A model generated the notes under the pieces. It ran no database searches, had not been told where the DNA came from, and was given only the letters and a program-made list of their open reading frames with translations. Of a DNA stretch of 64,000 nt, positions 52,043-58,891 are shown one piece after another. A program made the translations under genes and the position numbers. Origin of the DNA: CAYUWG01 sp964448285 (GTDB taxonomy: Bacteria; Bacteroidota; Ignavibacteria; SZUA-365); NCBI GenBank assembly GCA_964448285.1, contig CAYUWG010000008.1, forward strand, positions 1-64,000. The letters are read 5' to 3'. Each line of letters begins with the position of its first letter. The first letter of the stretch is position 1.

Positions 52043-52136
52043 ATCTAACGGCTATGCGTTTCAGCGGCGCCGACGATCACCTACCGGCGGAGGTACCCCA
52101 GGCACCTGCGGCGTCCGCTGGAAAAGCTTGTTAGAT
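52043..52136. repeat. attC site directly after ettA copy 2
   Basis: Starts ATCTAAC (52043-52049) and ends GTTAGAT (52130-52136), perfect complementary core boxes of the RYYYAAC...GTTRRRY type, enclosing a GC-rich imperfect palindrome of about 80 bases. It lies 30 bases beyond the stop of the minus-strand gene 52166-52762. Confidence 0.8.
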
Positions 52137-52165
52137 TTTGCGGCACACCTATCCTGTATTTGCCA

Positions 52166-52762
52166 TCAAAGCAACCCTACAAAGAAAGGGGTGTAGGAAA
52201 ATGAAAAGACGGATCGACCTTCTCGCATATCCCATAGAAACTCCTTTAGCATGTCCGCCCACTCTGCCCAACTACGGTATGTTCCATGGTCCTGAATCCA
52301 CTCACCAAGATGTGCCTCTTCGATCATCTGGACCGGTAGACCGGCATCGATAGAGGAGGGGTGCTCCAATAGTGGGACATCCATTACAATGTCCCCGACC
52401 TCCTCGGATACCGGGTGCAGATGACACCACAGCACCCGCGCCTGATTGTTCAGATCGAATAGCGATGTCACGAGTGGCACGGCAGCCAAAACCGGGATGC
52501 TGAAGTGGTACCCTACATAGGTCGCTCTAAAGAGGGAGTGATTGAACTTAACCTGGATGTGCTCATCTCCTGTATCCAACACCTTGGGGCGTCGGGCGAA
52601 AATCGCGACGACCTTCAGAGTAATGCCATCACCACCCGCTACTCCGACGCGACTTCCCTCGCGACTGGACCAGTAGTAGAAGGGTAACGCACGCATACCC
52701 GCGCCACCAAGTGCCCAAACAGCTCTCGGGACGAGGAAGTACTCCACCGTCCGCTCGTTCAT
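52166..52762 (-). CDS. Unrecognised cassette protein
   Basis: A 198-residue protein when started at ATG 52762; an upstream start at 52792 adds ten residues. It has no signal peptide or clear membrane helix. Segments such as MNERTVEYFLVPRAVWALGG, TYVGYHFSIPVLAAVPLVTS and EEVGDIVMDVPLLEHPSSID suggest a soluble alpha/beta protein. It lies between two attC sites whose facing core boxes are complementary (GTTAGAT at 52130 and ATCTAAC at 52803), the signature of one gene cassette. I recognise no family. Confidence 0.6.
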   Translation of the reverse strand: MNERTVEYFLVPRAVWALGGAGMRALPFYYWSSREGSRVGVAGGDGITLKVVAIFARRPKVLDTGDEHIQVKFNHSLFRATYVGYHFSIPVLAAVPLVTSLFDLNNQARVLWCHLHPVSEEVGDIVMDVPLLEHPSSIDAGLPVQMIEEAHLGEWIQDHGTYRSWAEWADMLKEFLWDMREGRSVFSFSYTPFFVGLL

Positions 52763-52802
52763 AAAGCCGATCCGTCTTCGTTGGCCCATCACGCCTACAT
52801 AA

Positions 52803-52862
52803 ATCTAACGCTCAGCATCAGAGGCGGCGCCCACCGCCGTCCGCTGCATGCTGTTGTTAGCC
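52803..52862. repeat. attC site (60 bp)
   Basis: ATCTAAC (52803-52809) to GTTAGCC (52856-52862), with the compact imperfect palindrome (GGCGGCG/CGCCG arms) of classical 59-base elements. It lies 37 bases downstream of the stop of the minus-strand gene at 52899, the position expected of an attC. Confidence 0.8.
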
Positions 52863-52898
52863 GGAAGATGCCGGTCAGTGTTATCGGGAATCTTTGGT

Positions 52899-54188
52899 TC
52901 ACTGCAGGCTGGTCCAACGCCGTCGTAGTACCGGCCCTCGTTGCTTGTCCAGCATGGCGAGCGCCGCGCGGTTCACGTCGAGAGAGTCGGTGAAGTCCCG
53001 GTTGGCGCCGAGCACGCCATTCGAGCCGAGAGTGTGGAGCAGGTCCTCGGCGTCGTTGAGCGTCTGCTCTTGGGCCTGCCACGCCTCGTCGTACTCTGCC
53101 GCATTCAGTGCTTGCGCCTGGCCGCGAAGAGCGTGCAAGTAGTGGCGGAAGGCCGCCTGCTCAGAGAAGCGTACGGAGGACGGCTGCACTCCGCTGAACA
53201 ACGGGTCAACATAGCCGCCGTCGAATTCAGACGGTGGCTTCATGAGATCGAGCACCCCCTGCTCGTAGGCCACGTCGAGGAACGGGATCTTGTATTCCGA
53301 GAGGGCCCACGGGCAGTAGTACCACGTCGCTCGGCGCCGGATCTCCTCTTCATAATCCTTGTTGAACTTCTCGGGCGGGAACGACCGCACGTTCATCCAC
53401 GTCCCGGAGCAGATGGCATTCGCTCCTGCGACGTGCGAGACGAGCATCTGATGATTGCAATAGCCGAGGATCACCTGCGCGCCCGCAAGGCGCAGCCCAG
53501 CCGTCAAATCAAGGACGTGCGCGAGCCAGATGGCGTCCTGAACGAGGTAGTCGCCGTTCGGATGTTCGCAGACGATGTAATACCCGTCTGCCCTCCAGCG
53601 GGTGACCGCTTCCAGTAGCGCGGTGACCTGCTCGCGGTTTCGGGCAGAGTCAGCCCCCAGAGCGAGCGTCGAGTACAGCGGTTTGGAATCGCCAGCCAGG
53701 TCGCGCGCGGTCGTGAGAAACGACTCATGATGAGCAAGCCAGGGATCATCAACGGGATCGGCGAGCATCCCGGGCAGGATGATGGCCTCCGTGCCAAGGT
53801 CTTCGTTCAGCTTGACGATCTTGCGAACAAGAGACTCCATCTCGGGTCCTTTGAAGAAGGATCCCGATGCGAAGTCGGCCGGCCAGAACTCGTGGGAGCA
53901 TAGTCGCTCATGATCGGCGTGCGGGACATAGAACTGAGGGTCAAGCAGCGCCTTCCCGCCTTCAACCTCGGCCACGTCCTCAGCCAAGCGCCGGAGTTGC
54001 TTGTCGTTCAGGTCGCGAGGGCTCAAAACAACTGTACCTCCACCCCATTCCGTGAGAAGGTGGCGGCAGTGGTCCATCATCCCGAATCCGAACTGAAGGT
54101 GAAGCTCCATCAATGTCCTCCTCCCACGAAGGCGCTTCGGCAGGGTCCACCGCCGCATGAACATGCCCGCGTGAGCGTACAGCTCCAT
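52899..54188 (-). CDS. Unrecognised protein, possibly TIM-barrel, third gene of nuclease-kinase operon
   Basis: A 429-residue protein. It starts at ATG 54188, one base after the kinase stop; a second in-frame ATG at 54110 begins MELHLQFGFG. The N-terminal two thirds alternate strands and helices (GGTVVLSPRDLNDKQLRRLA, GTEAIILPGMLADPVDDPWL, YYIVCEHPNGDYLVQDAIWL, GAQVILGYCNHQMLVSHVAG), which gives the impression of an alpha/beta barrel like those of tRNA-guanine transglycosylase relatives. This likeness is only an impression. The C-terminal part is helical (RHYLHALRGQAQALNAAEYD). Coupling to a kinase and a nuclease-like gene suggests a joint, perhaps defensive, function. Confidence 0.65.
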   Translation of the reverse strand: MELYAHAGMFMRRWTLPKRLRGRRTLMELHLQFGFGMMDHCRHLLTEWGGGTVVLSPRDLNDKQLRRLAEDVAEVEGGKALLDPQFYVPHADHERLCSHEFWPADFASGSFFKGPEMESLVRKIVKLNEDLGTEAIILPGMLADPVDDPWLAHHESFLTTARDLAGDSKPLYSTLALGADSARNREQVTALLEAVTRWRADGYYIVCEHPNGDYLVQDAIWLAHVLDLTAGLRLAGAQVILGYCNHQMLVSHVAGANAICSGTWMNVRSFPPEKFNKDYEEEIRRRATWYYCPWALSEYKIPFLDVAYEQGVLDLMKPPSEFDGGYVDPLFSGVQPSSVRFSEQAAFRHYLHALRGQAQALNAAEYDEAWQAQEQTLNDAEDLLHTLGSNGVLGANRDFTDSLDVNRAALAMLDKQRGPVLRRRWTSLQ

Positions 54189-54189
54189 G

Positions 54190-55053
54190 TCATTGGACTC
54201 CCTCCCGGTCGCAGAGGTCCTTGATCCAATCGTAAGCCTCGCGTGCCGTCTGGCACCTATGGACGGGGTTCGGTTGTGCCAAGGTTGCCACGAGGTCCGC
54301 GAAGTCGCGCGAGATGGGGGCTACTAAGCGCGGAAGTTGATTCTTGGCAACACGAGCCATGATCTCGAAACCGTCCCGAGCGCCGTCGCGGTGAGGATTG
54401 CGGCCGGTAGCGGCCTCATAGAGCGTCACGCCCAGCGCGAAGAGATCGGCGCGGGCGTCGATCTCGGGCTTGTCATTGCGGCATTGCTCGGCGGGTGCGT
54501 AGCCGATTGTTCCCCAGCCTGCGGGAGCGGCGGTCGCCGTAATAGAGTCGAGGTCGAGGTGGCGTGCGAAACCGAAGTCGATGAGCCAGAATCCGCCTGC
54601 TGGATCGACGATGATGTTCGCGGGCTTCACGTCTCGATGAACGATGTGGACGGCTTCCGCTGCGACCAAGGTCTCCGAGACGTGCAGCGCCAACCGTAGG
54701 AGTTCGGGACAGGCGAGCGGAGCAACACGGATGCGGCTGCTCAGGACCTCTCCCGGAATGCGCTGCTCACGGAACCAGACGATCGTTCCTGTATTCCCGG
54801 TGAGTTGCCCGTGCTGGAAGATGCGCGGCATCCGAGCAGCATGGACCCTGGTAGCTGCCTCCAGCTCCCTCACCGTTCTTGCGGGATCCGTCCCCGGGTG
54901 CATGAGCTTGACGACAACCCCGCCGTCAGTCGCGTGCTGCGCAGCGAAGACCTGCTTCTGACCTCCCGCTGCAATCGCCTGGAGGTCGGTGAGGTCCGGG
55001 AACTGGTGTGCGAGCCAAACCGGATCTACCTGGGAGGGGATCGGCATAATCAT
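54190..55053 (-). CDS. Ser/Thr protein kinase (Hanks type), second gene of operon
   Basis: A 287-residue cytoplasmic kinase. Catalytic features: VVVKLMHPG (ATP-binding Lys), VHIVHRDVKPANIIVD (catalytic loop), FWLIDFGFARHLD (DFG), GTIGYAPAEQCRND (activation end) and DLFALGVTLYEAATGRNPH. There is no membrane segment or sensor domain. I start at ATG 55053 because it makes an ATGA overlap with the stop of the upstream gene. Its own stop is one base from the next start. Bacterial kinases in such operons often regulate or trigger an associated effector. Confidence 0.88.
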   Translation of the reverse strand: MIMPIPSQVDPVWLAHQFPDLTDLQAIAAGGQKQVFAAQHATDGGVVVKLMHPGTDPARTVRELEAATRVHAARMPRIFQHGQLTGNTGTIVWFREQRIPGEVLSSRIRVAPLACPELLRLALHVSETLVAAEAVHIVHRDVKPANIIVDPAGGFWLIDFGFARHLDLDSITATAAPAGWGTIGYAPAEQCRNDKPEIDARADLFALGVTLYEAATGRNPHRDGARDGFEIMARVAKNQLPRLVAPISRDFADLVATLAQPNPVHRCQTAREAYDWIKDLCDREGVQ

Positions 55054-55829
55054 CGGTTGCTGTGGTCCTTGGAGGCACGCCATGCAAGGTCATTGACAAC
55101 CCACGAGGCGTACGAGCGTGGCAAGCGCGCGGTGGAAGCGCCCCATTCCCTGATTCCATCTTGCCCGGGAGATAGTACTCCGATCCCGAGTCGTTGCGCG
55201 TCTCGGACCTGCTCCTCGGAAACGCGGGGCACGAGGACGTAGGACTTCGATGCGAACCAGGTGTTCAGCCGTGCTTGGTTCAGCACGTCTGCCCACTTCC
55301 CGATTTTCGCCTCAACAGCGATAATCTTGGTCGCCGCGAAGGTGCGTTCGAAGGCGCACGGGAACCAGGCACGTCCGGCGGGTCGAACGAGCCCGGCACC
55401 GTGCAACCGTTCAATCGAGTATCGGGCGAAACGGGATCCGAAGCAGTCCTCAAGTTCTGAGTGGGCGGCTCTACGACGCTGGAAGACGTATTGCATGAGC
55501 CGCAGGTCGTCCGGTACGAGATCCATGCGCGATTCGTCCCAGTTGGCGGTGCGGGCGTCGCGCCACACCACGATGACGAGATCAGGGAACCCGGACTCTA
55601 GGCCGGGCTCGCGGAGCACCGTCACACGGCTATCCGGGGCATGCACAAGCGGCATTGCGAAGATGAAACCATCCACGAGTTCCTGCTCTGGACCCCGCAA
55701 GGTGCGACGGAAGACGATGCCCTTCGGCGCCGAGTCGCGGTCAACGATCGTTGGTCTCATGGTGGAGTGCACGTTGGTGATTCCCTCCCGTTCAATCACG
55801 CGTACTCGGTCCCTTCGTCCGGCCAACAA
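55050..55829 (-). CDS. Winged-helix / PD-(D/E)XK-like nuclease protein, first gene of operon
   Basis: A 259-residue protein. An N-terminal restriction-fold element GLESGFPDLVIVVWRD supplies an Asp, a helix-turn-helix-like segment follows (RRAAHSELEDCFGSRFARYS, IERLHGAGLVRPAGR), and then ATKIIAVEAKIGKWADVLNQ with the ExK pattern and SYVLVPRVSEEQVRDAQRLG. The combination D...ExK fits a PD-(D/E)XK fold. The exact start is uncertain: the frame opens at 55829 inside a conserved repeat. It is coupled to the kinase gene by an ATGA overlap. Confidence 0.65.
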   Translation of the reverse strand: MLAGRRDRVRVIEREGITNVHSTMRPTIVDRDSAPKGIVFRRTLRGPEQELVDGFIFAMPLVHAPDSRVTVLREPGLESGFPDLVIVVWRDARTANWDESRMDLVPDDLRLMQYVFQRRRAAHSELEDCFGSRFARYSIERLHGAGLVRPAGRAWFPCAFERTFAATKIIAVEAKIGKWADVLNQARLNTWFASKSYVLVPRVSEEQVRDAQRLGIGVLSPGQDGIREWGASTARLPRSYASWVVNDLAWRASKDHSNR

Positions 55830-55906
55830 TAATTAGGCTGATCCGCATAAACCGCCGGTTTCTCATTTTCTTTCCGCATAAGACTCCATAGAATTATTTG
55901 TTCTTC
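55821..55906. repeat. Conserved AATAATT-type recombination-site-like repeat, copy 1
   Basis: GGCCAAC, then AATAATT ... AATTATT in inverted orientation, then GTTCTTC, enclosing two direct repeats of TCCGCATAA. Almost identical sequences occur at 62169 and 62661. The flanking AAC/GTT boxes and the bulged inverted repeat resemble an attC; attI is an alternative because a piece of the integrase gene follows. Confidence 0.6.
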
Positions 55907-55912
55907 GTCGCA

Positions 55913-56005
55913 TCATGCCTCGACCGTTCGATGTATGTAATGTCGGGTTTGCAATTCATCATACATTTGCATCATCAGCTTGGGTCGTTTCGCTTGGGTC
56001 GTCAT
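55913..56005 (-). pseudogene. 5' fragment of integron-type integrase gene, copy 1
   Basis: From ATG 56005 it encodes 30 residues, beginning MTTQAKRPKLMMQM and continuing YDELQTRHYIHRTVEA before a stop at 55913. The first residues equal those of the integrase at 60524 (LMMQMHEALQVRHYSHRTEE). The rest of the gene is absent; the conserved repeat at 55821-55906 follows. Confidence 0.75.
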
Positions 56006-56100
56006 GTTGCTATTGTTGTCGCAAGATTACTTGGCACAACGATAGGAAATCAAAGCCTCAAAGTCAAGAAATGCGGGAAAATACTTTCTACTCCTTCATC

Positions 56101-56235
56101 TCGCACATACTTGCCTTCGAAGGAGACAGTCAGGTGCGCTGGTTCGACGGCAACTACGCGATGTACGAAAAGGACCGCAAGCAACGGTTGGGCATCGAAG
56201 CGGACAGGTCGCATCGGATCAAGCACAAGGCGATG
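56101..56235 (+). repeat. ettA 3'-end copy 3
   Basis: Translates in the ettA frame as AFEGDSQVRWFDGNYAMYEK then DRKQRLGIEAD, with silent differences from copy 1 (for example GGA, AGT, TAC GAA AAG). It has lost the last codons and ends about 30 bases from the stop of the minus-strand gene at 56267. Confidence 0.9.
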
Positions 56236-56266
56236 ATTGATAACCGGGTTCGTTGTGTTGTACTGG

Positions 56267-57376
56267 TTAAACGCCATGGTCTTTCTCCGGCTCTGCGTAT
56301 GTATCCGGTTGTTTCGGTAGTGCTGCGATCGCGGCGGCGATTTCCCGGAGATCGTTAACCAACGAACGAACGACAACATCTTTTTCCTCTCCAACTGGGA
56401 CCTCCAACGAGATGGCAAAATCGTGATCGCTGGCTACGGTAAGGATGCCTTTTTTAGTTACCCACGATTCAATCAGCGGGCGCACTTCCTGTCCCCGGCC
56501 GAAATCATCATCAGCGAAGACAAGCCAGAGAGGTGTTGTTCCATGTGTCTTCCAGAGACCAAAGTGAATCCCGAACCATGCGCCTGCGCTACCTGAGCTT
56601 TGAGTCCCCATCACTCTCACATAACGCCCAATTCGCTCCCACGACGCTTGCGGACGAAGTCCGCTGATGAGGAGAACCTTCTCGGTTACTCCAAGATCTG
56701 TTGTTGCCTGAATGATTGCGCCAAGTTGAAGAACAAAAGCTGATGTGCGTTGATCTGTGATCTCGACTCGCGAAACTGGAGCGAAGGCATCTGAGTCTGC
56801 CGTGTCACAGAGAGCACGTAATTGGATGAGGTCTCCAATGGTGGTTGGAGCGCTGATGCACTCGTACTCCAATACGGACAGGACATTCTCCCAAGATGTG
56901 AGCGCCAGAATAGGACCAAGTTGTGTATCTGCTGAACGTGCTATAGCGACAGCAGCAACACGCTCGGTTGCGGGGATTCCCTCGACTTCAAGTCTCCTGC
57001 GCAATTCCCGCCACAGAGTCTGTTCACGTGCGGCCGGACCGACGACGAGAAGAACCGTTGGCTGCTGGTACGTTGCAAGTTGCTTCAGGTACGAAACCGG
57101 TTGCTTGTCTGTCAGCCCCGCCCAGAACTTGTTCTCCACGAAAACGCGTGGTTGATTGTCGGAGAATCCCCACAGATCCGGACGAATCGTTCCTTCGGTT
57201 TGCTGAGTCTTGAATCGCAACGACGGGAGTTCTGGGGCAACGCCTCGAAGAAGCTTCATTATACCTCCTCGAGCGGCTTCGCTCGATTCGAGAATGTATG
57301 CAAGCGCATCGGTCGCTACGTCTTCATTCACATTGGAAAACCGCTTCTGGATGATATGGCTGAGTACAGTCTGCAT
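56267..57376 (-). CDS. PD-(D/E)XK nuclease-family protein
   Basis: A 369-residue protein. An N-terminal domain of about 130 residues has the restriction-enzyme pattern: TEGTIRPDLWGFSD (Asp), RVFVENKFWAGLTDKQPVSY (ExK variant ENK), YLKQLATYQQPTVLLVV. The rest is alpha/beta without clear motifs (VTEKVLLISGLRPQASWERI, LVFADDDFGRGQEVRPLIES). The stop codon TAA is part of GTTTAAC (56266-56272 reversed), an attC-type core box, which suggests that it came as a cassette. A small antitoxin-like gene lies ten bases upstream on the same strand. Likely role: nuclease in defence or an addiction module; not certain. Confidence 0.72.
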   Translation of the reverse strand: MQTVLSHIIQKRFSNVNEDVATDALAYILESSEAARGGIMKLLRGVAPELPSLRFKTQQTEGTIRPDLWGFSDNQPRVFVENKFWAGLTDKQPVSYLKQLATYQQPTVLLVVGPAAREQTLWRELRRRLEVEGIPATERVAAVAIARSADTQLGPILALTSWENVLSVLEYECISAPTTIGDLIQLRALCDTADSDAFAPVSRVEITDQRTSAFVLQLGAIIQATTDLGVTEKVLLISGLRPQASWERIGRYVRVMGTQSSGSAGAWFGIHFGLWKTHGTTPLWLVFADDDFGRGQEVRPLIESWVTKKGILTVASDHDFAISLEVPVGEEKDVVVRSLVNDLREIAAAIAALPKQPDTYAEPEKDHGV

Positions 57377-57385
57377 CTAATCGAG

Positions 57386-57583
57386 TTAATCATGCTCCTC
57401 AACGCCATACGCGTTTGCCAAACTCTTTTGGGACAACTCCAACCAGGCATTCTGTTCTTCGTCAGACTGCTCAGGAAAAACGATCACGAGAAGCCGAGAG
57501 TGTGGTTCTATTTTGAAGGGTTCATCCAACCGTATCTGCTCACCATCGAAATGGGCCGCTAATGCTACTGTTTTCATTGACAT
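57386..57583 (-). CDS. Small antitoxin-like protein
   Basis: A 65-residue acidic protein: KTVALAAHFDGEQIRLDEPF then KIEPHSRLLVIVFPEQSDEE, and LELSQKSLANAYGVEE. The layout, a short beta N-terminus with an LDEP turn and an acidic helical tail, is typical of a group of VapB-like antitoxins. The usual PIN-domain partner is not present; the next gene downstream encodes a nuclease-family protein, so either the toxin is lost or the two work together. Ten bases separate them. Confidence 0.65.
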   Translation of the reverse strand: MSMKTVALAAHFDGEQIRLDEPFKIEPHSRLLVIVFPEQSDEEQNAWLELSQKSLANAYGVEEHD

Positions 57584-57647
57584 TTTCTCCTTAGGTGATA
57601 GTATCTATCTGTCTAATGAATTCCAGACCAACTCGCTGGCATAATAG

Positions 57648-57863
57648 TCAGGCTGCAACCTGAATGTAGGACGAGTACGCCGATGGTTCAGGGGCGTCGT
57701 AACCCTCCATTCGCAAGCCTTCGAGATGAAATTCGATGGCTTCCTGAATATTTCGTTCGACTTCCTCTTTCGTTCTACCGGTAGAGCCACAACCCGGCAC
57801 GTCCGGAGAAAATGCAGAGTAACCCGTACGTGTCTTTTCAACGACGATAAGAAATTTTTTCAT
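57648..57863 (-). CDS. HicB-family antitoxin without adjacent HicA
   Basis: A 71-residue protein started at ATG 57863: KKFLIVVEKTRTGYSAFSPD, VPGCGSTGRTKEEVERNIQE, HLEGLRMEGYDAPEPSAY. This is the single-domain HicB fold. I find no HicA gene next to it, so it may be an orphan antitoxin or a solitary regulator. A second, truncated HicB of the same type lies at the right edge (63954). It is downstream of the fused toxin-antitoxin gene by 59 bases. Confidence 0.85.
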   Translation of the reverse strand: MKKFLIVVEKTRTGYSAFSPDVPGCGSTGRTKEEVERNIQEAIEFHLEGLRMEGYDAPEPSAYSSYIQVAA

Positions 57864-57922
57864 GGTTTCAATCCAGCTTGTTTGAGGATGTTCTGAGAAC
57901 ACGTCAGACCATTGTGATACGT

Positions 57923-58516
57923 TCAAGCTGCTTCAGCGTGCAGTCTCAAACCAAGAGCCCCAATCACCTTGAGGATGGTATCGAAATCAGGAGTACGTTC
58001 ACCGGACAATGCCTTATAGAGACTTTCGCGTGAAAGACCAGCGTCACGCGCAACCTGTGCCATGCCACGTGCACGGGCAATATCTCCAAGCGCCTTTGCG
58101 ATAAATGCGGCATCACCATTGGCTTCTTCCAGACATGCTTCTAAGTAAGCCGCCATTTCCTCAGGCGTTCGGAGATGTTCGGCGACATCATATCGAGTGG
58201 TTTTGGTTTTTCTCATCATGGGCTCCAACAAGTTTCGCGCGAGGCTACGAGCTGTCTTGATGTCGGTGGCTTGGGTACTTTTATCACCGCCTGCCAGCAG
58301 AATTACCATCTCGCGTCCGCGCTTTGTGAAATAAACCCGATAACCGGGACCGTAATCGATCCGCAACTCGGAGACGCCATCACCAACTGGTTTGACATCT
58401 CCAGCATTTCCTGCCGCCAAGCGCTCAACTCTGGATAGGACACGCGCTCGTGCCTGAATGTCGCTCAGTCCATCGAGCCACTGCACGAAATTCTCTGTTT
58501 TGCGAATCTCAATCAC
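57923..58516 (-). CDS. Fused RelE/HigB-type toxin and HigA-type antitoxin
   Basis: A single 197-residue frame. Residues 1-97 are a phage-derived Gp49/HigB-like addiction killer toxin (IEIRKTENFVQWLDGLSD, PVGDGVSELRIDYGPGYRVY, MVILLAGGDKSTQATDIKTA). Residues from about 101 are the usual antidote protein (TKTTRYDVAEHLRTPEEMAA, FIAKALGDIARARGMAQVAR, DAGLSRESLYKALSGERTPD), with a helix-turn-helix. The two are normally separate genes; here they join as NLLEPMMRK without a stop. The start is GTG 58516. The promoter is so close that the mRNA is probably leaderless. The fusion may be a toxin silenced in cis, or the antitoxin may also be made from the internal ATGs. Confidence 0.85.
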   Translation of the reverse strand: MIEIRKTENFVQWLDGLSDIQARARVLSRVERLAAGNAGDVKPVGDGVSELRIDYGPGYRVYFTKRGREMVILLAGGDKSTQATDIKTARSLARNLLEPMMRKTKTTRYDVAEHLRTPEEMAAYLEACLEEANGDAAFIAKALGDIARARGMAQVARDAGLSRESLYKALSGERTPDFDTILKVIGALGLRLHAEAA

Positions 58517-58522
58517 GGAAGG

Positions 58523-58551
58523 AATGTAGCCTAACGGCTACACATTGTCAA
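58523..58551 (-). promoter_or_regulatory. Promoter with palindromic operator for the fused toxin-antitoxin
   Basis: On the minus strand TTGACA (58551-58546), 17 bases, TACATT (58528-58523). The spacer holds the palindrome TGTAGCC-GTTA-GGCTACA (58525-58542), a typical autoregulation site for the antitoxin. The GTG start is only six bases after the -10 box, which implies a leaderless message. Confidence 0.7.
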
Positions 58552-58582
58552 ATGATTATTCTACGCTCAGAGACTACTTGGG

Positions 58583-58695
58583 TCGCCCGCTGGCTCGACG
58601 GCAACTACTCCTATGTACGAGAAAGACCGTAAGCAGCGCTTAGGCATCGAACCGGACGGCCGCTCAGGATTAAGAATCGGGCGATGACGAAGTGA
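58583..58695 (+). repeat. ettA 3'-end copy 4, frameshifted
   Basis: Matches the ettA tail from the RWFDGNY codons to the TGA at 58693-58695, with a one-base insertion (TACTCCTATGTAC) that breaks the frame and several silent changes (CGT, CAG, CGC TTA). An attC starts five bases after the TGA, as in copy 2. Confidence 0.85.
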
Positions 58696-58700
58696 CAAGC

Positions 58701-58790
58701 TTCTAACTGCCCTGCGTGTAAGCCGCGCCGGTATGATATTTTGATTGAATGCGAGATCTTAGTTGAGTCGACTTAACACGCGGGTTAGGC
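58701..58790. repeat. attC site directly after ettA copy 4
   Basis: TTCTAAC (58701-58707) to GTTAGGC (58784-58790). The arms pair with one bulge: GCGTGTAAGCC on the left against the reverse of CTTAACACGC on the right. GTTAGGC is the complement of GCCTAAC at 61402, so the two may once have bounded one cassette. Confidence 0.75.
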
Positions 58791-58891
58791 GTCTCATCTC
58801 GCCATAAGATTTTCATGCCAAACCCGCGATCGTCGGCTATTCGAAGTCTTAGCGCCTACGTCCCGTATGTAAGGTCTAATCACTGCCGATG

